Notes under the pieces: model-generated | What the model was told of the DNA's origin: nothing | Database searches by the model: none | Seen by the model: the letters and a program-made list of their open reading frames with translations, nothing else | Shown here: piece by piece, positions 18,211 to 26,950 of the stretch | Layout: the number at the start of each line of letters is the position of its first letter | Position numbering within the stretch: the stretch's first letter is position 1 | NCBI RefSeq assembly: GCF_021278025.1 | Contig: NZ_JAIBHJ010000001.1 | Coordinates: forward strand, 268,790 to 332,789 | Length of the DNA stretch: 64,000 bases | Reading direction: 5' to 3' | Source: Motilimonas sp. E26 | Lineage (GTDB): Bacteria > Pseudomonadota > Gammaproteobacteria > Enterobacterales > CBDFNC01 | Position numbers and translations under genes: made by a program

Positions 18211-18573
18211 TCAAAATCCCGCTAGCTTGCTGGACAACTTTCTAATGATGGCTTTGCCATCGTTATTCAGCCAGTACCCTTGGCCAAATAACTGCGCCGC
18301 AAGCCCTGTGAACAACCAAGCCTGAAAAAACAAGGAGCCAACCAACATAGGGATGGCTAAAGCCTGTAATAGATTAATCACCGACTGAACCTTAAAGCAT
18401 TGATCACACCACGCGTCGGTATATGGGAATGCCCCAGGAGCGTGGCGCAAGTGGCCTTGCTGATCGCAGATATTACAAACACCACAGTAGCCCTTTTTAA
18501 CACCTTGTTCAATCAAGGTTTCTGGAGACTGCTGCCAGAGTGAGCAATAGCAGCCTCGATCTTTTCGTTTCAA
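18211..18573 (-). CDS. Small Cys-rich membrane protein
   Basis: 120 residues. The N-terminal half is Cys-rich: GCYCSLW, YCGVCNICDQQGHL and DAWCDQCF. This is suggestive of a zinc-ribbon-like or metal-binding fold. A hydrophobic hairpin follows (about 68-95), then a basic tail. It precedes the 83-residue gene. No family is assigned with confidence. Confidence 0.6.
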   Translation of the reverse strand: MKRKDRGCYCSLWQQSPETLIEQGVKKGYCGVCNICDQQGHLRHAPGAFPYTDAWCDQCFKVQSVINLLQALAIPMLVGSLFFQAWLFTGLAAQLFGQGYWLNNDGKAIIRKLSSKLAGF

Positions 18574-18736
18574 ATTAAGTGTCCGTTAATAGTTTGCCTA
18601 AAGTGGTTCTAACCGCTTTAAGCAAAACCCATATAACCTATCCTACTTAGCCGTTTAGGCTATCACCAAGGCAGCTTTCCCGTTTCTAAGCAAATGTAAT
18701 CTCTGGGTTCAGCTTGTCTTGTTTAACCAAATGAAC

Positions 18737-18843
18737 CTATTTTTCAGCCGACTGAGCAGGTGTCATATACGCATCAGGCGAGGCCATGTCGGTCAATATC
18801 TTGGCGAGCAACATTTTAGAGCCGATGCCGGGATCGTCAAATT
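18737..18843 (-). pseudogene. Gene-fragment-like frame in the 18574-18994 gap
   Basis: The stretch from 18574 to 18994 has no complete gene. On the minus strand a 34-codon frame after an in-frame stop reads FDDPGIGSKMLLAKIL and ends PDAYMTPAQSAEK before TAG 18737-18739. This looks like the C-terminus of a lost gene. The rest of the gap shows nothing recognisable. Confidence 0.3.
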
Positions 18844-18994
18844 AGTGGCTAAAGTCATTTCAATGGCTTAAGCATACTGATTTAATGGCGAACTCTTCGC
18901 CTGCCAAATTACCTTAGCAAGCTCATTTGCTAAGGTAATCGCCTAGTGACGTGGGCAACTTCGCCTAACACGAATGACAGAGGGATCTACAATA

Positions 18995-19093
18995 ATGGAA
19001 ATTCGAGCCGCCACTTTATCGGATTTAGACGCGCTGTTATGGTTAAGCCATCAAATAGGCGCTTTACACTTTGAACAGGCTCGTAGCCAATAA
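18995..19093 (+). pseudogene. Truncated N-terminus of a GNAT acetyltransferase
   Basis: A 32-codon frame beginning MEIRAATLSDLDALLWLSH resembles the first strand and helix of GNAT N-acetyltransferases, but it stops at TAA 19091-19093. The catalytic acetyl-CoA-binding half is missing. Its end lies just before the tus-like gene, suggesting a deletion that removed the rest of the acetyltransferase. Confidence 0.5.
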
Positions 19094-19106
19094 ACGAAGG
19101 GAATAT

Positions 19107-19946
19107 ATGGAATTAGCGGCTTTGTTAGACACGTTAGATAATCAACTGCATGAGTTAGAAGAACTGGTATTGACCAGCGCCATAGTGCAAGCCCATACCT
19201 TCGCTTTACCTGTGTATGGCAAAGAACAACATACCATTCCTGATGTCATCCCTGTAGAAGCCAGCAGCGGCGAGCCAGCTCGGCAACTTGGTTGGCGCAG
19301 GATTAAAAATTACAGTGGCGATCCTAATAGCAATCTTAAAATAACGCGCAAAGCAGCAGGGTTTATTTGGCTGGATTGTGAGCCAGCTAAACTTGCGCTG
19401 TTGTGCGAGCAGGTCAATCAAACCAAAGGCGAAATTAAAACCTTTTTAGCCAAGCAGAAAAACCGTCATGTACGTTTTAATCTGGTACATGATTTACGGC
19501 CATGCGCGATCACGTTACAGATATTGCGCAAAATTCATTATTGTACCGACCCCCTGACCAGCATTCGTTTTAGTTGGGCCACAAAAACCAGTAATGTGCG
19601 CTCAAAAACAGATAAAGCCATTAACTTGGTCGAGCAAGAGCGTCAGCAAACCATGGATGAGGTAGCACAAGCTAACGTCAATGTGCTAGTCAATCAAATC
19701 GCCAGTGACAGAAGCAAAGAAGTCGCCTTTCGCCGACGTCTTGCTCCTACTCCTGTGATCCATCTGCGTTATTTAAATAAGCCAGAGCACCTATCCAGTA
19801 AAACCCAGCAGCTCACTAATGGCATTCCAATTTTAATCGCTGGTAAGCCCGATGCGCTTAAACAAATCGGCTCGCTTAATCACTTTAATAATCACGCGCA
19901 GAAAAAGCCGAGCTATAAGGATGAAAGTGTCATCATTAAACCCTAA
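19107..19946 (+). CDS. tus: DNA replication terminus site-binding protein (Tus homologue)
   Basis: 279 residues from ATG 19107 (AAGGGA ribosome site 6 nt upstream). A longer TTG start at 19071 would overlap the acetyltransferase remnant and lacks a ribosome site. The segment RFNLVHDLRPCAITLQ, then DPLTSIRFSWATK, aligns by eye with E. coli Tus RFEWVHRHLPGLITLN and DPATLRFGWANK. The residues equivalent to Tus Phe140 and His144, which lock the flipped cytosine of the Ter site, are present as Phe124 and His128; Gly149 is replaced by Cys. Tus arrests forks in one direction at Ter sites. I found no good Ter-like site in the promoter region, unlike E. coli where TerB overlaps the tus promoter. Confidence 0.8.
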   Translation: MELAALLDTLDNQLHELEELVLTSAIVQAHTFALPVYGKEQHTIPDVIPVEASSGEPARQLGWRRIKNYSGDPNSNLKITRKAAGFIWLDCEPAKLALLCEQVNQTKGEIKTFLAKQKNRHVRFNLVHDLRPCAITLQILRKIHYCTDPLTSIRFSWATKTSNVRSKTDKAINLVEQERQQTMDEVAQANVNVLVNQIASDRSKEVAFRRRLAPTPVIHLRYLNKPEHLSSKTQQLTNGIPILIAGKPDALKQIGSLNHFNNHAQKKPSYKDESVIIKP

Positions 19947-20036
19947 CAACCCCTAATCGAAAAAATCCTTAATATACACGGGATCCTTCAGTTTGAAGTG
20001 GCTTGGGGATAGGGTATACTTTGCGCCCCCAAAGTT

Positions 20037-22361
20037 GTGGATGTACTTATGCAAGCTGAAATTGGTCTTTTTGACTACCCTAAATTCCGACCTGATCTGA
20101 AACCAGCCCCTTTCTTACCTATGTCAAAACGGGAAATGAAACAGCTAGGCTGGGACAGTTGTGACGTTATCCTCGTCACGGGCGATGCATATGTTGATCA
20201 TCCTAGCTTCGGCATGGCCGTGATTGGCCGTATGCTTGAATCACAAGGCTTTCGTGTGGGCATTATTGCCCAGCCTGACTGGAGCAGCAAAGACGCTTTT
20301 ATGGCGCTAGGTCGGCCAAATTTATTTTTCGGGATCACCGCCGGGAACATGGACTCGATGATCAACCGTTACACCGCAGACCGAAAACTGCGTAGCGATG
20401 ATGCCTACACCCCGAATAACGAAGGCGGTAAACGCCCTGATCGCGCCGTGTTAATCTATTCACAGCGTTGCCGCGAAGCCTATAAAGAAATACCACTGGT
20501 ACTGGGCGGCATTGAAGCCAGCCTGCGCCGTATTGCTCATTACGATTATTGGTCGGATAAGATCCGTCGCAGCGTACTGCCCGATGCCAAAGGCAATATT
20601 TTGTTATTTGGTAACGCCGAGCGCGCCCTCGTTGAAGTGGCACATCGCTTAGGCAAAGGTGAATCGATTAATGATCTAACCCGCATTCGTGGCACCGCCG
20701 TGATGTTAAAAGAAGTCCCAGAAGATTTCAAAGTGGTGGACTCATCGCGCATTGACAAGCCAGGCAAAGCCATGGTCATGAGCAATCCATATCAAGTTGA
20801 GCCAGAGTGCAGCACAGGGCAAAATCCCGCAGAAGAGCCAGCCAAACCTATTCGTATTCAAACCTCACGCCACGATGCCAAAAACACCGTAGTGCGCTTG
20901 CCTTCTTTTGAAAAGCTGCGCAACGATAGGATCCTTTATGCCCACGCCAGCCGTGTCATGCACCTTGAAACCAACCCTTGGTCGGGTCGCGCCTTGGTAC
21001 AACAACATGCCGAGCGTGAGCTTTGGGTAAACCAAGCGCCCATTCCATTAACCACCGAGGAAATGGACGGTGTTTTTGGTTTTCCTTACGCCCGTGTACC
21101 ACATCCGAGTTATGGCAAAGCAAAAATCCCTGCTTATGAGATGATCAAAACCTCGGTCAACATCATGCGCGGCTGCTTTGGCGGTTGTTCATTTTGCAGC
21201 ATCACTGAGCATGAAGGCCGCGTGATCCAAAACCGCTCGCAAGAGTCGATCATTAAAGAAATGGAAGACATTCGCGATAAAGTGCCAGGCTTTACCGGCA
21301 CCATTTCCGACTTAGGTGGACCCACGGCGAACATGTATCGCCTAGGCTGCTCTGATCCCAAAGCCGAGATCAACTGCCGTCGTCCGTCTTGCGTGTTCCC
21401 AAAAATTTGTGAAAAACTCAATACCGATCACCAACACACCATTGAACTATACCGTGAAGCGCGCAAGGTAAAAGGGGTGAAAAACGTGATGATCGCCTCG
21501 GGGGTACGTTACGATCTGGCCATTGAATCACCGGAATATGTCAAAGAGCTGGTGACCCACCACGTCGGTGGCTACTTAAAAATTGCTCCGGAGCATACCG
21601 AAAAAGGCACGCTGGATCAGATGATGAAGCCAGGCATGGGCGCGTATGACAAATTCAAAGAAATGTTTGAAAAATACAGCCGTGAAGCGGGTAAAAAACA
21701 GTACTTAATCCCCTACTTTATTGCCGCCCATCCGGGTTGCAGTGATGAAGACATGCTGAATTTAGCGCTGTGGCTTAAACAAAATGAATTTGAATGTGAT
21801 CAGGTACAAAATTTCTACCCATCACCTATGTGTAATGCCACCGCCATGTATCACTCGGAAACCAGTCCGCTGTCACGGGTGAAATACAAAAAACGTAAAG
21901 AGTTATATGTCGCCAAGGGCGACCGCCAACGTCGCTTACACAAAGCCTTGTTACGCTATCACGACCCTCTTAATTGGCCAATTATTCGCGAAGCGCTAAA
22001 AGAGATGGGCAAAGCAAACCTAATTGGTGAACGCCCTGATTGTTTGATCCCATCCGCCGAAGCCGAGCACATCAACGTGCGCGGTACGCGTCGCCAATCG
22101 GGTCGCCACGGCAGCAACCGTTTTGCGACTAAGCACCCTAACCAGCCAGATATTCGCAAAGACGGCACCACCAATGGTCGAAATGCTAAAAAACCAAAAG
22201 GCGCAACCATTAGCCCTACGCATAAACCAAAAGCCGCTGGTAAATCGGCAGGTAAGCCCAGTAACAATGGCAAGCCAGCAGGCAGCCGCGCTAATCCGGG
22301 CAATAAACCCAGCGCAGCAAGTAAACGCAAGCCGAGTAAACCGTCTCGCCAAGGGCGCTAA
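20037..22361 (+). CDS. YgiQ family radical SAM protein
   Basis: 774 residues. The N-terminal part has the YgiQ signature [19 protein letters not shown] and [15 protein letters not shown]. The radical SAM cluster motif is CFGGCSFC (C-x3-C-x2-C), followed by ITEHEGR. Further conserved boxes are [12 protein letters not shown] and [15 protein letters not shown]-terminal tail of about 100 residues rich in Lys, Pro, Ser, Asn and Ala is likely disordered. The family's reaction is not established. The start is GTG at 20037; ATG 20049 ([12 protein letters not shown]) is an alternative four codons in. It is a single gene with a strong terminator. Confidence 0.93.
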   Translation: MDVLMQAEIGLFDYPKFRPDLKPAPFLPMSKREMKQLGWDSCDVILVTGDAYVDHPSFGMAVIGRMLESQGFRVGIIAQPDWSSKDAFMALGRPNLFFGITAGNMDSMINRYTADRKLRSDDAYTPNNEGGKRPDRAVLIYSQRCREAYKEIPLVLGGIEASLRRIAHYDYWSDKIRRSVLPDAKGNILLFGNAERALVEVAHRLGKGESINDLTRIRGTAVMLKEVPEDFKVVDSSRIDKPGKAMVMSNPYQVEPECSTGQNPAEEPAKPIRIQTSRHDAKNTVVRLPSFEKLRNDRILYAHASRVMHLETNPWSGRALVQQHAERELWVNQAPIPLTTEEMDGVFGFPYARVPHPSYGKAKIPAYEMIKTSVNIMRGCFGGCSFCSITEHEGRVIQNRSQESIIKEMEDIRDKVPGFTGTISDLGGPTANMYRLGCSDPKAEINCRRPSCVFPKICEKLNTDHQHTIELYREARKVKGVKNVMIASGVRYDLAIESPEYVKELVTHHVGGYLKIAPEHTEKGTLDQMMKPGMGAYDKFKEMFEKYSREAGKKQYLIPYFIAAHPGCSDEDMLNLALWLKQNEFECDQVQNFYPSPMCNATAMYHSETSPLSRVKYKKRKELYVAKGDRQRRLHKALLRYHDPLNWPIIREALKEMGKANLIGERPDCLIPSAEAEHINVRGTRRQSGRHGSNRFATKHPNQPDIRKDGTTNGRNAKKPKGATISPTHKPKAAGKSAGKPSNNGKPAGSRANPGNKPSAASKRKPSKPSRQGR

Positions 22362-22393
22362 AAGCCCTTAAATTAAGCCATTAGCTATACAAT

Positions 22394-22419
22394 GCCCCGT
22401 CAATACGGGGTATTTTTTT
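22394..22419 (+). terminator. Rho-independent terminator after the YgiQ-like gene
   Basis: Stem CCCCGT / ACGGGG with a 4-nt loop (CAAT), followed by TATTTTTTT. Confidence 0.85.
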
Positions 22420-22461
22420 AGCTGATAAATCACTCTTTCTGTTTTAAATAACCCGAATTCA

Positions 22462-22567
22462 AGATAAGCGAAATAGTATGTTTTTCCAGCAAAAACGCGG
22501 TAAATATGTCCCTATACGCTTTACGTTTTCATCCCTGAAAACGAAATTTTGCCGTAAAAACATACTG
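22462..22567. repeat. Interspersed palindromic repeat, family C, copy 1
   Basis: About 106 bp starting AGATAAGCGAAATAGTATG and ending AAAAACATACTG. AGTATGTTTTT and AAAAACATACT form an 11-bp terminal inverted repeat. The centre holds a second hairpin around CGTTTTCATCCCTGAAAACG. The same unit recurs in inverted orientation at 31464-31564. It may be a MITE-like or REP-like element; no coding capacity. It lies in the promoter region of the DUF3047 gene. Confidence 0.7.
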
Positions 22568-22659
22568 TATTTGGCTACGGCAGGTTTAAGCAGAGCTGAG
22601 ATTAATTAAGTCATTCAGCTAAACTAAGCCTTAATCACATAACAAAAAAAGGTAGAATT

Positions 22660-23334
22660 ATGGGTTTCACAGCCAGCATATACGTGTCACTGCTTGTTAG
22701 CTTCAGTGCTTGTTTTAGCGCCAATGCCACCATTAACTTAACGGATCTTGCTAACAATGGTGTTAAAAACTGGGCGCCCGAGGTGTTTTCAGGCCAAACA
22801 AATTACAGCGTGCAACCATATAAAGGCCGTTTAGCGCTAAAAGCGGTCAGTCATAATGCAGCTTCCGGCCTAGTGTTAAAGCAGCAAATTGATCTGTTAG
22901 AAACGCCCTACCTGAATTGGAGCTGGCTAGCAGAAAAAGCCCTGCCAGTATTAGATGAGCGCAACAAAAGTGGCGATGATTATATCGCCCGTATTTATTT
23001 GGTGATCGAAGGCGGTTTATTCGTCTGGCGCACTAAATCCATTAGCTATGTATGGTCAAGTAACCAAGCAAAAGGGCAAGTTTGGAACAATGCTTATGCT
23101 GGGTCGAACCTAAAAATGATCGCGCTGCGCGGCCAAGAGGATCCCCTTGGCCAGTGGCATCAAGAGCGGCGTAACATCTATCAAGACTTAATCACTCATT
23201 TTGGTGACAAAGGCAGTGATAAAGCGAATCGCAAAGCCTATCGCTACATCGACGTGATTGCCATTATGACCGACACCGACAATAGCGCCAGCCAAGCCGA
23301 GTCTTACTATGGTGAAATTACCCTATCAGATTAA
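22660..23334 (+). CDS. DUF3047 family exported protein
   Basis: 224 residues with a signal peptide (hydrophobic about 5-20, Ala-x-Ala type end at ANA). DUF3047 features include LVLKQQIDLLETPYLNWSWL, DDYIARIYLV, ISYVWSSN and the C-terminal AIMTDTDNSASQAESYYGEI. Proteins of this family are periplasmic and of unknown function. The start is preceded by AAAGGTAG. Confidence 0.85.
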   Translation: MGFTASIYVSLLVSFSACFSANATINLTDLANNGVKNWAPEVFSGQTNYSVQPYKGRLALKAVSHNAASGLVLKQQIDLLETPYLNWSWLAEKALPVLDERNKSGDDYIARIYLVIEGGLFVWRTKSISYVWSSNQAKGQVWNNAYAGSNLKMIALRGQEDPLGQWHQERRNIYQDLITHFGDKGSDKANRKAYRYIDVIAIMTDTDNSASQAESYYGEITLSD

Positions 23335-23503
23335 AGCCAACACCCTTTTACTGACCCTCATTTTAAAGCATCCCACTCTACTCCCCCTTTAGCAAATTGT
23401 GACTAAGTGGTCTTTATTAACACTGACAATATGCATCATATTGCTTATCCGAGTTAAAATCGCTAAGGTTTCTGCCTATTATTTATTTGTTTATGGAAAT
23501 ATC

Positions 23504-24979
23504 ATGCGCCAGCTTTTACTTAGTGTTATCACCCTTAACCTTATCGCTTGTGGCGGCGGGGGCAGCGATAGCTCGCCCTCTTCAGCTTCAACGCCAACGA
23601 TTGCGCCTTCTCAACCTCCGACCACACAGCCTAACCAGCCCCCCGCGCCTAAAACTGTAACAATAAATATAAAAGCCGTGCCCGATACGGGTGGCACCAT
23701 CATCGTAACGCCAAGCAAAGCGAGTTATGAAGTGGGTGAAACGGTAAAAATAGAAACAAAAGCCAAACCTGGCTATTTGTTCAATGGATTTAACTCAAAT
23801 CAAGTTCAAAGTAGTGAAATAACGCTTACGCAGAGCTTGGTTTTACTAGGTGAGTTTATTGAAGATAATCAAACAGTTGTTACTGTCGCTAACAATGAAG
23901 AGCTACACCGCACTTTTGCGGAAGCTAACCAACAAGGTGGGCATTATCTGATTTTGTTAGAAGATGGAGAATACCAACTTAACAATACTTTCGTTGTCGA
24001 TGCCGCCAATATCACCTTACGAGGCAAGTCTGGTGACTATAACAAGGCAAAAATTGCCGGCCCTAAATACAACAATATGTTTTTAGTGCGTGCTAGCCAC
24101 TTTAAAATTGAATACCTGACCATTGGCGGTGCACCACTTCGCGATCAGGGCTTTGTACGTAACCATATCGTCCAGATCCAAGGCGAGCGTAATGCCGATT
24201 ATTTCACTTTACGTCACAGTCGCATCATCGACTCGCAAGAGCAGATGGTCAAAGTATCAACCGACAGTAACAATCCCGATATAGCCTCGGATTATGGCCT
24301 GATTGAGCACAATATTTTTGAGTTCACAACTGGCCAGGCACTGTGGTGGTACACAGGAGGAATTGATGCCCATCGCGCACATCATTGGATTGTGCGTAAT
24401 AACACCTTTAAAAATATCCACAATAACAACCCAGCAGCGGGAGAAAACCCTGATTTAACCGAAGGAGCCATCCATTTTTGGTCGAACTCGAAAGGCACGT
24501 TAATTGAGAACAACGTCATAATTAACTGTGACAGAGGGATAATGTTAGGGCTAGGTACTAGCGGTCATTATGATGGCGTTGTCCGTAACAACTTTATTGT
24601 TACCAACAAAGACGTCGGTATCTACCTATCTCACGCCAGTAATACGCAGGTTTACAACAACACCGTCTGGCTCAATAGTCAATATGCCAATGCCATTGAA
24701 TATCGCTTCGCTGATTCAATTAACAACCAAATCAGCAATAACCTGACTAATGGACAAATAAAGCAAAGAAATTCAGGCCAAGCACAGCTAAGTAGCAACG
24801 TAGTGCAAGCACAATCAACTTGGTTTACAGACATAAACAGCGGTGATTTACACCTCAAAGCTCCCATTGCGGAAGTGCTGGGTAAAGGTGATAACATCAG
24901 CGGGTTAACCCACGATATTGACGGTGATCCGCGCGTGTTAAACAAGATTGATATCGGTGCCGATCAAACCTCTTTTTAA
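23504..24979 (+). CDS. Lipoprotein with right-handed beta-helix domain (PL6 chondroitinase-B-like)
   Basis: 491 residues from ATG 23504, the start that gives a lipoprotein signal with lipobox LIAC. A GTG 35 codons upstream is open but unlikely. A Pro/Ser/Thr linker is followed by a small beta domain (about 50-120, with the VGETVKIETKAKPGYLFNGF type of InlB-like B repeat, written here in part). The main domain is a right-handed parallel beta-helix with repeated short strands such as DYFTLRHSRIID and HWIVRNNTFKNI, as in PL6 lyases (chondroitinase B, alginate lyase). It probably binds or cleaves an acidic polysaccharide at the cell surface, but the catalytic Lys/Arg pair was not verified. Confidence 0.75.
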   Translation: MRQLLLSVITLNLIACGGGGSDSSPSSASTPTIAPSQPPTTQPNQPPAPKTVTINIKAVPDTGGTIIVTPSKASYEVGETVKIETKAKPGYLFNGFNSNQVQSSEITLTQSLVLLGEFIEDNQTVVTVANNEELHRTFAEANQQGGHYLILLEDGEYQLNNTFVVDAANITLRGKSGDYNKAKIAGPKYNNMFLVRASHFKIEYLTIGGAPLRDQGFVRNHIVQIQGERNADYFTLRHSRIIDSQEQMVKVSTDSNNPDIASDYGLIEHNIFEFTTGQALWWYTGGIDAHRAHHWIVRNNTFKNIHNNNPAAGENPDLTEGAIHFWSNSKGTLIENNVIINCDRGIMLGLGTSGHYDGVVRNNFIVTNKDVGIYLSHASNTQVYNNTVWLNSQYANAIEYRFADSINNQISNNLTNGQIKQRNSGQAQLSSNVVQAQSTWFTDINSGDLHLKAPIAEVLGKGDNISGLTHDIDGDPRVLNKIDIGADQTSF

Positions 24980-24997
24980 CCCGCGGTTAGGCTAAGT

Positions 24998-25318
24998 TCA
25001 ATCTGCGTCTGAGATGGGCCGATTATATTGACAATGCCAGCACGTTTCAAAGCTGGCATCGTTTTCTTCATCACATTCACGGCAAAACCAACTCGGTTGT
25101 TCCTTCGCGTGGGTGATGTCATGCACTAACTGCTTGGCTCGCTCGAGCTTGCCTTCTTGGGTGATCCAAAGCTCTGGCCAACAGTCAAAGATTGCCAACT
25201 CACCCATGCCACCTTGGCTAAATTCATTTTTTAAGAGAGTTTCAATCCCTGCTTGTTCAAGTAAGTTTTTCACATTATTAACTAATAAACGGTTTTCATG
25301 GGTGTAAATAAGCTTCAT
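24998..25318 (-). CDS. DUF2007 domain protein with C-terminal zinc ribbon
   Basis: 106 residues from ATG 25318 (AGGATCA upstream). A longer frame to 25366 is open but has no ribosome site. The N-terminal half, MKLIYTHENRLLVNNVKNL, is typical of DUF2007, a small ferredoxin-like fold proposed to have a signalling role. The C-terminal part has FCRECDEEND and FETCWHCQYN, two CxxC pairs that should bind one zinc. It converges with the beta-helix gene. Confidence 0.75.
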   Translation of the reverse strand: MKLIYTHENRLLVNNVKNLLEQAGIETLLKNEFSQGGMGELAIFDCWPELWITQEGKLERAKQLVHDITHAKEQPSWFCRECDEENDASFETCWHCQYNRPISDAD

Positions 25319-25420
25319 TGATCCTGCCTTAATCCACTTTAAGCTTGCCAGCACTTGGCTAGACATCTTATTTTATGTTGCTAAACTGCTCGCAATCATA
25401 GCAGCGAATAAGAAATAAAA

Positions 25421-25774
25421 ATGATAGAACGCCAAGAAACTAAGCAACGCATGAGCAGAATTGTAAAACACAATGGCACCATTTATCTTTGTGGCCAAGT
25501 GTGTGCTGACGCCAGTAAAGACATTACCGAGCAAACCCAAACCATGCTCGACAAAGTTGAAACGCTACTGCTGCAATCTGGCAGTGACAAACAGCATATG
25601 CTTTCGGCCACTATCTACCTTAAAACCATGGATGATTTTGCCGCTATGAATGCAGTATGGGACAACTGGGTTGAGCCAGGTTATGCCCCCGCTCGCGCGT
25701 GTGTCACTGCGAACATGGCACGTGAGGCATTGCTGGTTGAAATTTCAGTCATTGCGGCTGAAATTTCTAAGTAA
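25421..25774 (+). CDS. Rid/YjgF family protein
   Basis: 117 residues with the chorismate-mutase-like Rid fold: [36 protein letters not shown], then [12 protein letters not shown]. The Arg in PARA matches the carboxylate-binding Arg of RidA, the imine/enamine deaminase. The N-terminus differs from canonical RidA, so it belongs to another Rid subfamily (Rid4-7 type), and deaminase activity is not assured. It is divergent from the DUF2007 gene. Confidence 0.88.
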   Translation: MIERQETKQRMSRIVKHNGTIYLCGQVCADASKDITEQTQTMLDKVETLLLQSGSDKQHMLSATIYLKTMDDFAAMNAVWDNWVEPGYAPARACVTANMAREALLVEISVIAAEISK

Positions 25775-25932
25775 ACCGAGTTCTGGATAAGCACAACTGA
25801 GGTTAGATAACAATTAGCTTTCTCCTAACGAGAGCCATTGGAGAAAGCCATTGATCGCTAATGTCACCTACCGCGCGGCAACAACAAATGGTCTTACTCA
25901 AGTATGTCCAAATGAACAAGAAACAACGAGCA

Positions 25933-26859
25933 TTAACGATTAATTGAACGAGCTATGCGCGTATAGGTATGTCTGATGCCTCTTATGACAACGCTGTAGG
26001 CCTGAATGTTTTCAGGCAACGCAATCCCCATATAACCAGTATCGCCTATATGGTGTAAATCGGCTCCCGCCATTTTACTCATTAGCGCTATCTGTCTGAT
26101 TGTACTTACGTCTGCGCCTTCTTGGGAGGTGCCAATCGCCGTCATTGCCATTACCTTGTGTTGATGCGCGACATTAATGAGCTCGCTCACATAATCTTGG
26201 CTCATCCCTGGCACGGTTCCCGGTGCCGGAACAAGAATAATGTCGGCACCATTTTTTGCAAATCGACTGACATCTTCACCGGTAATGATTTTTGCGCCAC
26301 TTTCACTCACCACCCCTGCCCCGTGCATCTTTCCTGTGATGATAACCAGCTTATCGCCAACGGCAGAGTGGATCTGTTGTAAAGCATGGCTAATAGCACG
26401 GTTACTGACGCCATTATTGGGGTTTCCGGTGATCACAATAAACCGCACGCCCATATCATAAAGCTTTTGTGCGTTCTCGGCATTTGCCACACGGCCACTG
26501 CTCATCTGCCAAATTTCATCATGCTGCTGAGCAAATTCAGGGTCGACGGCCTCTAAATTAACCCCTATCACCCTGCCAGTTAGCCGCTTTAATTCGGTGA
26601 TGAGATCAGTCGGCGCAATATTCTCAGGCATACCATTAATGACTGGGTTTTCTGCATCAAACATATTAAGCAGCAATAAATCTGCCCCCTGAGAAGCGGC
26701 TAACTCAGCATTGGTAACTTGCGTTAATAAAGGCGAGGTAATCACAATGTTTTCACTCACCAACACTCGCCCTTCGCTTGCTTTAATGGCATAAAGCAGC
26801 TCATTTTTGTCTAAGGCATTTAGCTCGGAAGCGCTACAGTCTAATAGTCGTTTATGCAT
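25933..26859 (-). CDS. TIM-barrel protein of uncertain function
   Basis: 308 residues with alternating beta strands and helices: LLLLNMF, VIGVNLEAVDP, GVRFIVITGNPNNGVSN, LVIITGKMHGAG, GADIILVPAPGTVPG, MTAIGTSQEGAD and HHIGDTGYMGI. This pattern suggests a TIM barrel with a phosphate-binding loop near the C-terminal end. Similar proteins are sometimes labelled haloacid dehalogenase-like, which the sequence does not support because no DxDx(T/V) motif is visible. It lies 92 bp downstream of the RND pump gene on the same strand. Confidence 0.65.
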   Translation of the reverse strand: MHKRLLDCSASELNALDKNELLYAIKASEGRVLVSENIVITSPLLTQVTNAELAASQGADLLLLNMFDAENPVINGMPENIAPTDLITELKRLTGRVIGVNLEAVDPEFAQQHDEIWQMSSGRVANAENAQKLYDMGVRFIVITGNPNNGVSNRAISHALQQIHSAVGDKLVIITGKMHGAGVVSESGAKIITGEDVSRFAKNGADIILVPAPGTVPGMSQDYVSELINVAHQHKVMAMTAIGTSQEGADVSTIRQIALMSKMAGADLHHIGDTGYMGIALPENIQAYSVVIRGIRHTYTRIARSINR

Positions 26860-26950
26860 TGTTTACATCCTCATGCGCGATAAATTTAAGGGTAAAATAA
26901 AATCAGGTAAGAGATACATTAGCCTTATCCGCCTAGCGTTTGATGCTGGG

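Noticed and set aside
25933..26859. Haloacid dehalogenase label for the TIM-barrel gene
   Set aside because: The DxDx(T/V) catalytic motif and HAD fold pattern are absent; the strand pattern fits a TIM barrel.
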